Source of the DNA: UBA966 sp046350355
Lineage (GTDB): Bacteria > Planctomycetota > Phycisphaerae > Phycisphaerales > SM1A02
Assembly: GCA_046350355.1 (NCBI GenBank)
Contig: JAXMAN010000001.1
Location: forward strand, 124,001 to 188,000
Length of the DNA stretch: 64,000 bases
Direction of reading: 5' to 3'
Shown: positions 32,507 to 41,956 of the stretch, one piece after another
How the letters are laid out: each line of letters starts with the position of its first letter
Numbering within the stretch: position 1 is the first letter of the stretch
The notes under the pieces: generated by a model
Database searches by the model: none
Told to the model about the DNA's origin: nothing
What the model saw: the letters and a program-made list of their open reading frames with translations, nothing else
Program-made: the position numbers and the translations under genes

Positions 32507-33183
32507 GACGTTTCTCCGGACTGCGGGCGAGCCAGCTTGCAAGACAGTTCCGAAATGTCCGCTTGCGACACCGTCGATCGGCGATTTCGTCGCCGGCGTT
32601 CCGCAATCGGAAGGAGGCCGAGCACGCCGAGGGCCGCGCCCGGCGTGGGGACGGTCGAAAAGTAGAGGTTGTCGAAATTGACCGAGTAGGGGGGCATCCA
32701 AGGCGGGGCGACCAGTGCACTCTTGAACACGACCCGGTCAAATGCGACATCGCCGAATGCCCCCACGAACTTGCTCTGTTCGCCTCCCCCCCACTGCTGC
32801 CATGAGAAGACGAGCGCGTCGCCGGAATAGAACTCAGCCTTGACTTCCCCGGGATAGTGCACCGCCAACCCACACACAGGTGTGTCGAAGCGCATATCAA
32901 TCGAGCTCAATCCATGAAGTCCCCAGCCATCCTGGAGAAAGCCCTGCGTCGCCTGAATCCAGCTCCCCGCTGGATCAACGAAGTGAACACCCATCGCGGC
33001 GTACTGCTCCGTGACGAGCGTTCCGGAGGGGAACTCAGAAAACGTGATCGAGGTGTACGCCCCGGCACCGCCAAACCACTGATTCGCGTTGGCGGCGCCG
33101 GTCACGACGGTGAAGCCAGCCAGCGACTGACCCGCGAGGCAGGCTGAGACCACCACCGATACCCACCGGAACACTCGATTCAT
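32503..33183 (-). CDS. Exported protein with PEP-CTERM-like tail, paralogue D
   Basis: 226 residues, clear duplicate of C (signal peptide VFRWVSVVVSACLAGQSLAG; YTSITFSEFPSGTLVTEQYAAMGVHFVDP; SIDMRFDTP). The tail VPTPGAALGVLGLLPIAERRRRN is followed by about 23 extra residues that do not fit a sorting signal and run into the start of C. The original stop may have been lost by mutation. The upstream 20 bp, including GGAGGAA, match those of C, so the duplication covered the ribosome site. Confidence 0.8.
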   Translation of the reverse strand: MNRVFRWVSVVVSACLAGQSLAGFTVVTGAANANQWFGGAGAYTSITFSEFPSGTLVTEQYAAMGVHFVDPAGSWIQATQGFLQDGWGLHGLSSIDMRFDTPVCGLAVHYPGEVKAEFYSGDALVFSWQQWGGGEQSKFVGAFGDVAFDRVVFKSALVAPPWMPPYSVNFDNLYFSTVPTPGAALGVLGLLPIAERRRRNRRSTVSQADISELSCKLARPQSGETS

Positions 33184-33221
33184 GACGTTCCTCCGAAAAC
33201 CGCTACGGGCATTGTGTTCGC

Positions 33222-34805
33222 CTAGTTCCGTGCTGTCAAGTAAACAAAGAGCCATTCAACTGTTTCGGCGTTCTGTTCAGCAGACCGAGAACGCTGCCAA
33301 GCGTGAAACTCGCCAAGAGAGCCGAAGCCAAGAATGGAGAGCCCCTCGAACAACTTGCTCTCGAGCTCGGGTGATGTCTCATGCGCGGATGCCGCCCGGT
33401 TGCCACTGAGGCAGGACCAACACTCGCACGAGGTGCCCCAGGCTCCGAGGAGCAAGCCAAGATCGGCTCCATTGATCAAGCCGTCCATGTTCAGATCGGC
33501 GCGACATGCGGGGCAGGGCGTGCCGCAACCCCATGCTCCAAGCAGGATCCCCAGGTCAGCCCCGTTCACGGTGCAGGATCCGTCGAGGTCTCCAGGGCAA
33601 GTGACTGGCTTGAGGAGGAAAGCGTGGTACTCAGGCCAGATGCTCCCGGGCGGCGTGACCAATCCATCGCCAACAATCCAACCGTCCGAACTGACGTCAT
33701 GCGCCTCATATAGGGTCCAGCCGCACAACGGCGAGATGAGCAGATTGAGATCCACACCCGTCCAGGTCCCGACGGCGTCTCGATACCAGCGATAGGCGCG
33801 GACATTGAAATCGTCGGCACCCACAATCGTAACCTCTCCACTCGAACTAGCTTCATTGAGACGAAATGCCCGGGACTCGAAAGCACCTCCGATACCGACC
33901 GAACCCAGGTCGATGGGTGCGGAGGTCGACGTTTGCCAAAACGCCGCGTGCTTGAGGCACCACGGACCCGGCTGAATCGCGAGCCCGACACTCTGCCCGG
34001 CGTCGTTGATGCCCCACGCCTGCGCTCCGTATGCGGCGCCACCGTCCGGGAGCGTCGTCAGCGTCGGCGATGCGGAGACCGTCCAAAGGACCGCTGATGC
34101 ATCGGGTCGGCAGGTCACGATCGGGCACAGCTCATCCGAGGACCTCCCAGAGGCCCGAGGCGGCGAAGCATTGTTCACCCCCGATGCCTGGCTGTACCCA
34201 TTGCCGGGATTCATGCCCAGCGCGGTGAGTGCCATTGGCGGGTCTCCGTAGGTATAGCTGAATGCCTGGTTGCGGCGAAGGTTCGGGCAGGGATCGACCG
34301 GGGCCTGCGCCACGCCGACGACAATTGCCGGACTCGCGTCATTGACCGCGCAGGCAAGCCCCTCTGTGGCCGCGCCGCCGGTGAACGTACCAAGCTCGGT
34401 CGTCACCAGCGGACTTGCGCCAACATCCCAGATGTATCCGCGCGTCCAGCCGTTCGAGGTCGAGACCGTCTGTCGCCCAACCACCAGTCCGGACATGTTG
34501 ATGTCGAATGCCTCGCCGAACTCGGTCTCGCCGCCCATGACGGTCAGATCGTGCCACTGCCCCGCGGCGAGCCCGTAGTTCGGACAGTACAACCACAGCG
34601 CAGCATGCGTCTGGAAGAGCGGGTCGATCGCCCAGCCGACGACTTCGTGTCGGTCATTGATTGCCCATGCCCCCGACTTGGGATCTGCCGATGATGGCAG
34701 CGCGCCGAGGTCAATGACCTCGTATGCCGCCACTTGCGCCATCGCGCAGTTCACGAAAAGCCCAGAGGAAAGCGCGATGACGCACCACCCGGATCGAATC
34801 TTCAT
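33222..34805 (-). CDS. Secreted HAF-repeat protein with C-terminal dockerin-like domain
   Basis: 527 residues. Signal peptide GWCVIALSSGLFVNCAMAQ, then HAF-type extracellular repeats (YEVIDLGALPSSADP, AWAINDRHEVVGWA, AWGINDAGQSVGLA). Two dockerin-like loops follow (DLDGSCTVNGADLGILLGAWG and DLNMDGLINGADLGLLLGAWG). A tail of about 55 residues contains LFEGLSILGFGSLGEF, matching the tail of the dockerin protein at 24-27 kb. GGAAGGG lies 7 nt before ATG 34805. Probably a surface or matrix protein. Confidence 0.85.
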   Translation of the reverse strand: MKIRSGWCVIALSSGLFVNCAMAQVAAYEVIDLGALPSSADPKSGAWAINDRHEVVGWAIDPLFQTHAALWLYCPNYGLAAGQWHDLTVMGGETEFGEAFDINMSGLVVGRQTVSTSNGWTRGYIWDVGASPLVTTELGTFTGGAATEGLACAVNDASPAIVVGVAQAPVDPCPNLRRNQAFSYTYGDPPMALTALGMNPGNGYSQASGVNNASPPRASGRSSDELCPIVTCRPDASAVLWTVSASPTLTTLPDGGAAYGAQAWGINDAGQSVGLAIQPGPWCLKHAAFWQTSTSAPIDLGSVGIGGAFESRAFRLNEASSSGEVTIVGADDFNVRAYRWYRDAVGTWTGVDLNLLISPLCGWTLYEAHDVSSDGWIVGDGLVTPPGSIWPEYHAFLLKPVTCPGDLDGSCTVNGADLGILLGAWGCGTPCPACRADLNMDGLINGADLGLLLGAWGTSCECWSCLSGNRAASAHETSPELESKLFEGLSILGFGSLGEFHAWQRSRSAEQNAETVEWLFVYLTARN

Positions 34806-35094
34806 TGTCAGTCCCTTCCGCGGCAAAGCCACGCGATTCAAATTCAAGGCCCCCGTGGCCCCGGTCCAAAGATGATACTGCGGCCTGAGACGAAGTCAAC
34901 GGCGAATGTGCCATCCGTGCTGCATTGTCCGGATTCTAATCCGATAGGGGGTCTGCCGTCGGTCGAATCATCGCACCGACGCGTTCCAGCGGATCCGACC
35001 CTCGCACCGAGGAACGGCCCGCCGTTTGCGCTAGGGTGGACTCTCTGTGGTCCCAACCAAGCATCGCTGCGGGAGCCTCTAGACTGCCCGGCCC

Positions 35095-35760
35095 ATGACG
35101 GCCGTCCGACCAGACTGCGGCACCGACGCCGGGAGCCCGGGCTCCTCCGGCGAAGGCCTGCTGCTGGTCATGTCGGGTCCGTCGGGCGTGGGCAAGACGA
35201 CGATCGTGCACGAGCTCGTGCGGCGCTTCGGCGGCGTCTTCTCGGTGAGCGCGACGACGCGCTCGCCCGGGCCCGGCGAGCGCGATGGGGTCGACTACTA
35301 CTTCCTCGACCAGCCGACCTTCCAGCGCTGGATCGACGAGGACCGCTTCCTCGAGCACGCGCAGGTCTTCGGCCGTTCCTGGTACGGCACGCCGGAGGAG
35401 CCGGTGCGGCGGCAGCTCGCGCAGGGGCGGCTCGTGGTGCTGGACATCGATGTGCAGGGCGCGGAGAACGTGCGCCGCAAGATCCCGCAGGCGCTGGGCG
35501 TCTTCGTGCTGCCGCCCAGCGAGGAGGAGCTCCTCAAGCGCCTGCGCGCGCGCGGCCGCGAGGACGACGCCGCGATCGAGCGCCGCTTCGCCGAGAGCAA
35601 GCGCGAGATCGCGCGCGCGCAGTCGGCCAGCACCTACCACGCGTTCGTCGTGAATGACGACCTGCGGCGCGCGACGGAGGAGATCGCGGGAATCGTCGCG
35701 GCGCGGCTCGCGGGCGCGGGCGTGGCGCGCGCGCCTACTCCTCGTCCGGACCCTCGGTGA
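35095..35760 (+). CDS. gmk: Guanylate kinase
   Basis: 221 residues. Converts GMP to GDP. P-loop SGPSGVGKTT, GMP-binding SATTRSPGPGERDGVDYYF, and the LDIDVQGAENVR strand are intact. A TAGACT box ends 9 nt before ATG 35095. The last 26 bp overlap the convergent yggS gene. Confidence 0.96.
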   Translation: MTAVRPDCGTDAGSPGSSGEGLLLVMSGPSGVGKTTIVHELVRRFGGVFSVSATTRSPGPGERDGVDYYFLDQPTFQRWIDEDRFLEHAQVFGRSWYGTPEEPVRRQLAQGRLVVLDIDVQGAENVRRKIPQALGVFVLPPSEEELLKRLRARGREDDAAIERRFAESKREIARAQSASTYHAFVVNDDLRRATEEIAGIVAARLAGAGVARAPTPRPDPR

Positions 35761-36541
35761 CCTGCGGCGGGCCGATGACGGCCCCGCCCACGCGCACCAG
35801 GTTCGAGCCGCACTCGACGGCGACCTCGAAGTCCCCGGACATGCCCATCGAGAGGATGTCGAAGCGCTCGCCGCCGGCGCCGCTCTGGCGGATCTCCTCG
35901 AAGAGCTCGCGGCAGCGCGTGAAGGTGGTGCGCGCGGCCTCCTGCCCGCCCTCGAGCGGGGCCATGCACATCATGCCGCGCGCCTTGACGTTGGTCATCG
36001 TCTCGATCTGGCGCACCAGGTGGCGCACGGCGCCGGGGGCGACCCCCTGCTTGGAGCCCTCGCCGGCGATGTTGACCTCGACGAGCACCTCGACCGGGCG
36101 CTCGCGGCGCGTGGCCGCGACCTGGATCTCCTCGGCCAGGCGCAGGCTGTCGACGGAGTGGATGAGGCGCGCGCACTCGATCGCCTTGCGCACCTTGTTG
36201 CGCTGCAGCGTGCCGATCATGTGCCAGCGGATGGGGGCGGCGGTGGAGGCGCCGGCGACCGCGCCCGCGCCGAGGCCGAGCGCCTCCTGACGGCGGCGCC
36301 ATTCGTCGATCTGCGCGGCGCGCTGCACGAGCTGCTGCACGCGGTTCTCGGCGAAGTCGGCGTGGCCGAGCTGGATGAGCTCGCGGATCTGGTCGACGGA
36401 GCCGCTCTTGGTGACCACGCAGAGGAGGACCTCCTCGGGGCGCCGCCCGGCGCGGCGCGCGGCCGCGGCGATCCGCGACTTCACGTCCTCGAATCGCTGC
36501 CGCAGCGTCGTGCCGCTCGCATCCTGCGTGCCGCTGGTCAT
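35735..36541 (-). CDS. yggS: YggS-family PLP-binding protein
   Basis: 268 residues, alanine-racemase-like TIM barrel without the second domain. The PLP Lys is in CVVTKSGS; FAENRVQQL, WHMIGTLQRNK, VNIAGEGSKQG and LSMGMSGDFEVAVECGSNLVRVG are hallmarks. It buffers pyridoxal phosphate in the cell. A Gly/Ala insert follows EALGLGAG. The start is fixed by TATCCT ending 7 nt upstream (36549-36554). Overlaps gmk tail to tail by 26 bp. Confidence 0.93.
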   Translation of the reverse strand: MTSGTQDASGTTLRQRFEDVKSRIAAAARRAGRRPEEVLLCVVTKSGSVDQIRELIQLGHADFAENRVQQLVQRAAQIDEWRRRQEALGLGAGAVAGASTAAPIRWHMIGTLQRNKVRKAIECARLIHSVDSLRLAEEIQVAATRRERPVEVLVEVNIAGEGSKQGVAPGAVRHLVRQIETMTNVKARGMMCMAPLEGGQEAARTTFTRCRELFEEIRQSGAGGERFDILSMGMSGDFEVAVECGSNLVRVGGAVIGPPQVTEGPDEE

Positions 36542-36548
36542 GCGCGGC

Positions 36549-36554
36549 AGGATA
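36549..36554 (-). promoter_or_regulatory. -10-like box before yggS
   Basis: TATCCT on the minus strand, 7 nt before ATG 36541. The same hexamer precedes the divergent gpmI at 36657-36662. Confidence 0.4.
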
Positions 36555-36656
36555 CGGCGGCGTGCGGGCGGCGCGGAGGGTGCGCGGGCGCGGCGCGCGG
36601 GTGCGGCGTGCGGGCGCGGCGCGCGGCGCCCGCGCAGGCCGACCCGGGCAGGCTCG

Positions 36657-36662
36657 TATCCT
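36657..36662 (+). promoter_or_regulatory. -10-like box before gpmI
   Basis: TATCCT ends 9 nt before ATG 36672, set in very GC-rich DNA. Confidence 0.4.
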
Positions 36663-36671
36663 CGGCGGATC

Positions 36672-38360
36672 ATGAGCGCGTCCCCTGCCTCCGTGCGTCC
36701 CCGCAATGTGCCGTGCGTCCTGATCGTCCGCGACGGCTGGGGGATCAACCCCAACGCGGCCGAGCGGCCCGCCGACGCGACCCGCCTGGCGCGCACGCCC
36801 GTGAACGACCGGCTCGACCGCGAGTGGCCGCACACGATGATCAAGACCAGCGGCGAGGATGTCGGCCTGCCGGTCGAGCACGGCCAGCCCGTGATGGGCA
36901 ACAGCGAGGTCGGCCACCAGAACATCGGCGCGGGACGCATCGTCGACCAGGAGCTGATGCGGATCACGCGCGCGGTGCGGTCGGGGGAGTTCGCGCGCAA
37001 CCGCGCGCTGCTGGCGGCGTGCGCGCGCGCCAAGGAGACGCGCGAGGACGGCCGTCCGCGCGCGCTGCACATCATGGGCCTCGTCGGCGACGGCAAGGTG
37101 CACAGCGACTTCGCGCACCTCGAGGCGCTGCTGCGGCTGGCGAAGGCGCAGGGCGTGCCGGGCGACCGCGTCTTCGTGCACGCCTTCACCGACGGGCGCG
37201 ACACCGCGCCGACGAGCGGGCTCGCGGTGGTCGAGCGGCTCGAGGCGCTGCTGCGCGAGACGGGCGGGCGCATCGCGACGATCGCCGGGCGCTACTGGGC
37301 GATGGACCGCGATTTCCGCTGGGACCGCGTGCAGCGGGCGTGGAACGCGATCCTGGGGCGGCCGGAGGAGGCGGGCGCGGGCGCGGCGGGCGCGGCGGGC
37401 GCGGGCGCGGGCGCGCGCGCCACGAGCGCGGCGCAGGTGATGCGCGCGTACTACGCCTCGCCAAGCTCCGCCAACATGTCCGGCGACGAGTTCATCCCGC
37501 CGACGCGGCTGCTCGAGGGCGCGGGCGTCCCCAACGACGGCGACGCGGTCGTCTTCTTCAACTTTCGCGGCGACCGCCCGCGCGAGCTGTCGATGGCTTT
37601 CGTGCTCCCCGACGACGCGTGGGCGAAGGTCAAGGGCGGCGGCTTCGCGCGCGACCCGCGGCCGCGCGACCTGCTCTTCACCGGCATGACGCGCTACGAG
37701 GAGGGGCTGCCGATGGAGGTCGCCTTCGACCGCCCCGAGAAGATGCCCGACATCCTGGGCGCGTGGATCGCGCAGCTTGGCCTCACGCAGTTCCGCTGCG
37801 CGGAGACGGAGAAGTTCCCGCACGTCACCTTCTTCTTCAACGACTACCGCGAGGAGCCCTTCCCCGGCGAGCGGCGCGTGCTCGTGCCCAGCCCCAAGGA
37901 GGTGCAGACCTACGACCAGAAGCCCGAGATGAGCGCGCACGGCGTGCGCGACGCGGTGCTCGCGCGGCTGGCGGCGCCCGACTGCGAGGCGCTCTTCGTC
38001 GTGAACTTCGCGAACCCCGACATGGTGGGGCACACGGGCAACCTCGCGGCGGTCGTGCGCGCGTGCGAGGTGGTGGACGAGTGCGTCGGGCGGATCGTGG
38101 ACGCGGTGCTCGCGCGCGGCGGGAGCCTGGTGATCACCGCGGACCACGGCAACGCGGAGCAGATGAAGGACCCCGCGACGGGCGCGCCGCAGACGGCGCA
38201 CACCAACTTCGACGTGGAGCTCTTCGTGGTCGGCGAGGCCTTCCGCGGCGCGGCGCTGCGCAGCGGCGGCCGGCTGGCGGACATCGCGCCGACCTGCCTG
38301 GCCATGATGGGCCTGCCGCAGCCGCCGGCGATGACGGGGCGGTCGCTGCTTTCCAGCTAG
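36672..38360 (+). CDS. gpmI: 2,3-bisphosphoglycerate-independent phosphoglycerate mutase
   Basis: 562 residues; usual length is about 510. Metal site RDGWG at the N-terminus, the phospho-Ser in GNSEVGHQNIGAG, FTDGRDTAP, FFNFRGDRPRE, VNFANPDMVGHTG and ITADHGNAEQM are all present, so it should interconvert 2- and 3-phosphoglycerate. The extra length is partly an Ala/Gly run (about nucleotides 37370-37430) after the LGRPEE segment. The stop TAG is shared with the convergent lpd gene through a CTAG palindrome. Confidence 0.95.
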   Translation: MSASPASVRPRNVPCVLIVRDGWGINPNAAERPADATRLARTPVNDRLDREWPHTMIKTSGEDVGLPVEHGQPVMGNSEVGHQNIGAGRIVDQELMRITRAVRSGEFARNRALLAACARAKETREDGRPRALHIMGLVGDGKVHSDFAHLEALLRLAKAQGVPGDRVFVHAFTDGRDTAPTSGLAVVERLEALLRETGGRIATIAGRYWAMDRDFRWDRVQRAWNAILGRPEEAGAGAAGAAGAGAGARATSAAQVMRAYYASPSSANMSGDEFIPPTRLLEGAGVPNDGDAVVFFNFRGDRPRELSMAFVLPDDAWAKVKGGGFARDPRPRDLLFTGMTRYEEGLPMEVAFDRPEKMPDILGAWIAQLGLTQFRCAETEKFPHVTFFFNDYREEPFPGERRVLVPSPKEVQTYDQKPEMSAHGVRDAVLARLAAPDCEALFVVNFANPDMVGHTGNLAAVVRACEVVDECVGRIVDAVLARGGSLVITADHGNAEQMKDPATGAPQTAHTNFDVELFVVGEAFRGAALRSGGRLADIAPTCLAMMGLPQPPAMTGRSLLSS

Positions 38361-39844
38361 GCGTGGATCATCCGGTTGTCGGCGCCGAGCGCGGCTTCGT
38401 GGACGCTCTCGGCCATCGTCGGGTGCGCGTGCATCGTCGCGATGATGTCGTCGAGCGTGCCCTCGAGCGCCTTGGTCACGCAGACCTCGTGGATGAGCTC
38501 GCTCGCGTTCTCGCCGATGATGTGGCCGCCCAGGATCTCGCCGTACTTCTTGCTGACGAGGATCTTGACCAGGCCGTCGGCCGCGCCGTCGGCGATCGCC
38601 TTGCCGTGGCTGCGCAGGCCGTACTTGCCGACGCGGTACTCGATCCCCTTCTCCTTGCACTGCTTCTCCGTCATGCCGACGCTCGCCACCTGCGGGTTGC
38701 AGTAGGTCGCGCCCGGGATCGTGTCGTAGTGCACGCCCGGCGAGGCGTGGCCGTACATGCGCTCGACCGCGGTCACCGCCTCCTCCATGGAGACGTGCGC
38801 GAGCCACGGCGGGCCGATGACGTCGCCGATGGCGTAGATGCCCGGCACGCTCGTCGCGTAGGTCGCCTTGTCCTTCTTCTCCTGGCAGTCGGTGACGATG
38901 TGGCCCTTGTCGACCTTGAGGCCCAGCTTCGCGTCGAAGAGCCCGTCGAAGCGCCCCGCGACGCCGATCGCCACGAGCACCTTCTCGGCCTCGAGCGTCT
39001 CGGACTTCTTGGTCGCCTGGTCCTCGATCTCGACCTTCGCGCCGCCGGCGGTCTTGGTCACCGCCTTGGTCATGCAGCCGACCTTGAACTTGATCCCCTG
39101 CTTGCCGAAGATCTTGAGCGCCTCCTTCGAGATGTCCTCGTCCTCGTTGGGCATGATGCGGTCGAGCATCTCGACCACGGTCACGTCGGTGCCGAAGGAG
39201 TTGAAGAAGTACGCGAACTCCATGCCGATCGCGCCGGAACCCACGATCACGATGGACTTGGGCTGCGCGGGCAGGCTGAGCGCCTCATAGCTGGAGATGA
39301 TCGTCTTGCCGTCGGCGGGGGCGAAGGGCAGGTTGCGCGGCGCGGCGCCGGTGGCGATGAGCACCTTGTCCGCGGTGAGGACGACATCCTCCGCGCCGGA
39401 CTTGCCGGTGCCGTGGTAGTAGTCGTCGTCGGCCTTGGCGACCACGACCTTGCACGGGCCGCCCGCGGTCTTGCCGGACTCGATGCGCGCGTGGCCCTGC
39501 ACGTGCTCGATCTTGTTCTTCTTGAAGAGGAAGCCGACGCCGCCGTTGAGCTTGCCCGCGACGTCGCGGCTGCGGCCCATGACCTTGCCCCAGTCGACCT
39601 TCACGGCCTTGGGATCGACCTCGAAGCCGAGCTCGCCGCCGTGCTTGAACGCCTCGGTGTAGACGCTCGCCGCGTGCAGCAGCGCCTTGGTCGGGATGCA
39701 GCCCCAGTTGAGGCAGACGCCGCCGAGCTTGGAGCGCTCGACGCAGGCGACCTTCTTGCCGAGCTGCGCCGCGCGGATCGCGCCGACGTAGCCGCCGGGT
39801 CCGCCGCCGATGACGATGAGATCGAAGTGCTTCGCGTCTGCCAT
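38357..39844 (-). CDS. lpd: Dihydrolipoyl dehydrogenase (E3)
   Basis: 495 residues. FAD site VIGGGPGGYVGAIRAAQ, redox disulfide GGVCLNWGCIPTK, NAD site IVGSGAIGMEFAYFF, and catalytic His-Glu in HAHPTMAESVHEAAL. It reoxidises lipoyl groups of 2-oxoacid dehydrogenases and glycine cleavage. The E1/E2 genes lie at 60.6-64 kb, so E3 is encoded apart and may be shared. GGAG is about 7 nt before the ATG. Convergent with gpmI, 4-bp overlap. Confidence 0.96.
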   Translation of the reverse strand: MADAKHFDLIVIGGGPGGYVGAIRAAQLGKKVACVERSKLGGVCLNWGCIPTKALLHAASVYTEAFKHGGELGFEVDPKAVKVDWGKVMGRSRDVAGKLNGGVGFLFKKNKIEHVQGHARIESGKTAGGPCKVVVAKADDDYYHGTGKSGAEDVVLTADKVLIATGAAPRNLPFAPADGKTIISSYEALSLPAQPKSIVIVGSGAIGMEFAYFFNSFGTDVTVVEMLDRIMPNEDEDISKEALKIFGKQGIKFKVGCMTKAVTKTAGGAKVEIEDQATKKSETLEAEKVLVAIGVAGRFDGLFDAKLGLKVDKGHIVTDCQEKKDKATYATSVPGIYAIGDVIGPPWLAHVSMEEAVTAVERMYGHASPGVHYDTIPGATYCNPQVASVGMTEKQCKEKGIEYRVGKYGLRSHGKAIADGAADGLVKILVSKKYGEILGGHIIGENASELIHEVCVTKALEGTLDDIIATMHAHPTMAESVHEAALGADNRMIHA

Positions 39845-39915
39845 AATCTGCTCCAGTCTTGCCCGAAATGGCTTCGGGCCGAAAGCGGCGTATCTTAGGA
39901 TCCTTCAGGCCTCCC

Positions 39916-41817
39916 GTGTCCTCCGCACCCAATCCGATCCAGGAACCGGCATCCGAGCGTCACCGTGACGGCGCGGGGATCGACGCCGCCGATCTCGGAC
40001 TCTGGTCCTGGGACATGGGCACCGGCGAGGCGTGGTACTCGGCCGCCTTCCGGAGCCGCCTGGGCTACGGCGCGCAGGAGTTCGACGGCCACATCGAGGC
40101 GCTGCGCCGCGCGATCCATCCGGAGGACCTGCCGCGCTTCGACTTCGCGACCGACTCGCTCGCGCACGACGGCACGCCGGTGGACCTGGAGGTGCGCATC
40201 CGCCGGCGCAGCGGTTCGTGGGCGCCCTGCCGCATCCGCGCGGAGGCGGACGGGGAGGGAGCGCGCGGGGGAACGCATGCAACGGGCACGGGCGCGGGCA
40301 CGGGCGCGGCCGCCGCGCGCGGTCCCGGCCGCGTCCACGGCGTGCTGCTGGACGCCGGCACGCGCGCGCACCTGCGCCGCGACGCCGAGCGCGCGCGGCC
40401 CGCGCGCGCGCAGCGCATCGCGGCGGCGCTCGACGAGAGCGCGCGCACCGCGGAGGAGTTCGCCGCGGCGCGGCGCGAGCTCGAGCGGCAGAACCTCGAG
40501 CTGCAGCGCGCGCGCGCCGACGCCGTTGCCAGCGCGATCGCCAAGACCGCCTTCCTGGCGAACATGAGCCACGAGATCCGCACGCCGATGACGGCGGTGC
40601 TGGGCTTCGCGGACATGCTCGGCGACCCGAGCATCGGGCCCGAGGAGCAGCAGGCGCTCATCGTGGGCATCCGCCGCAACGGCGAGCACCTGCTCAAGAT
40701 CATCAGCGACATCCTGGACCTCTCGAAGATCGAGGCGGGCGGCATGAGCGTCGAGCCGATGCCCTGCCGTCCGGTCGCGATCGTCGAGGAGGCGGCCGCG
40801 CTGCTCGCGCCGCGCGCGCGCCAGCACGGCGTGACCGTCGAGGTGCATGTCGCCCCCGGCACGCCGCCGGAGATCCGCACCGACCCGACGCGGCTGCGGC
40901 AGATCCTGCTGAACCTCGTGAGCAACGCGGTGAAGTTCACGCAGCGCGGGACGGTGCGCATCGAGGTCGAGCGCGTGCCGCGCGACGAGCCCGCGACGCC
41001 GCGCCGCGATCCCGAGCCCACCGACGCGCCGGTCGCCGCGGACCGCATCCGCTTCCGCGTCACCGACACCGGCATCGGCATGAACGAGGCGCAGATCGCG
41101 CGGCTCTTCAAGCCCTTCACGCAGGCGGACGCGACGATGGCGCGCCGCTTCGGCGGCACGGGACTGGGGCTGGCGATCTCGCGCCGGCTCGCGCGCATGC
41201 TCGGCGGCGACATCGTCGCGACGAGCGCCCCCGCGCAGGGAAGCTGCTTCAGCGCGGAGATCGCGGTGGACGCGACGGAGATCGGCCACGCCGCGAGCGC
41301 GGTGACGCCGTGGCCGGAGAGCGCGCTGGGGGCGGGGGCGGGCGCGCCGAGCGCGGCGAACGCTTCCGGCGCCGCGACTGCTGCAACCGCCACTCCTGCG
41401 AGCGCCTCGACGACGAGCGCCGCCCCGCCGCTGCGCGTGCTGCTCGCGGAGGATGGCATCGACAACCAGCGCCTGCTGCGCTACCACCTCGCGCGTCTGG
41501 GCGCGGATCCGCAGGTGGTCGAGAACGGACGCGACGCGATCGCCGCGGTCGAGGGCGCGCTCGCGCGCGGCGAGCACTTCGACGCGGTGCTGCTCGACAT
41601 GCAGATGCCGCTGATGGACGGCTACGAGGTCGCGCGCCGCCTGCGCACGATGGGCGTGCGCACGCCGATCGCCGCACTCACCGCCGACGCGATGGCGGGC
41701 GACCGCGAGCGCTGCCTCGCCGCCGGCTGCGACGAGTACCTCTCGAAGCCGCTGGAGGTCGGCGCGCTGCGCGCCTTCCTCGACCGCGCCGCCGCCGAGC
41801 GCGTCCGCGGGGCGTGA
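39916..41817 (+). CDS. Hybrid sensor histidine kinase with receiver domain
   Basis: About 633 residues from GTG 39916. PAS domain (LGLWSWDMGTGEAWYSAAF, about 20-120), a coiled stretch, HisKA with NMSHEIRTPM (His near 219), HATPase with NLVSNAVKFTQ, DTGIGM and GGTGLGLAIS, then a receiver domain (VLLAEDGIDNQ; phospho-acceptor Asp in VLLDMQMPLMDG; Lys in YLSKPL). No membrane segment is seen, so it is a cytosolic sensor. A TATCTT box at 39891-39896 suggests the GTG start; ATG 39868 is an alternative. No output regulator is adjacent. Confidence 0.9.
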   Translation: MSSAPNPIQEPASERHRDGAGIDAADLGLWSWDMGTGEAWYSAAFRSRLGYGAQEFDGHIEALRRAIHPEDLPRFDFATDSLAHDGTPVDLEVRIRRRSGSWAPCRIRAEADGEGARGGTHATGTGAGTGAAAARGPGRVHGVLLDAGTRAHLRRDAERARPARAQRIAAALDESARTAEEFAAARRELERQNLELQRARADAVASAIAKTAFLANMSHEIRTPMTAVLGFADMLGDPSIGPEEQQALIVGIRRNGEHLLKIISDILDLSKIEAGGMSVEPMPCRPVAIVEEAAALLAPRARQHGVTVEVHVAPGTPPEIRTDPTRLRQILLNLVSNAVKFTQRGTVRIEVERVPRDEPATPRRDPEPTDAPVAADRIRFRVTDTGIGMNEAQIARLFKPFTQADATMARRFGGTGLGLAISRRLARMLGGDIVATSAPAQGSCFSAEIAVDATEIGHAASAVTPWPESALGAGAGAPSAANASGAATAATATPASASTTSAAPPLRVLLAEDGIDNQRLLRYHLARLGADPQVVENGRDAIAAVEGALARGEHFDAVLLDMQMPLMDGYEVARRLRTMGVRTPIAALTADAMAGDRERCLAAGCDEYLSKPLEVGALRAFLDRAAAERVRGA

Positions 41818-41956
41818 CGCGGGCCCGCGCGGCGCGCCGCGGCCGCGCACCGCGCGCAGCACGCGCCCGCAGCGCCGCAGACGTCCCCGAAAGCCCGCAA
41901 ATCGCCCCCGGAGGATGGGCTTTTTTGCTAGGCTTCCTGCCCTTCGGGACCCACCA

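Noticed and set aside
37370..37430. Ala/Gly-coding GC repeat inside gpmI
   Set aside because: Imperfect and in multiples of three, within a known insertion-tolerant part; not a frame-switching tract.
35654..39898. 1,414-codon plus-strand ORF
   Set aside because: Shadow frame over yggS, gpmI and lpd; no domain and biased Arg/Ala/Asp composition.
40255..40330. Thr/Gly/Ala low-complexity stretch in the hybrid histidine kinase
   Set aside because: Looks like a linker after the PAS domain; repeats are imperfect and keep frame.
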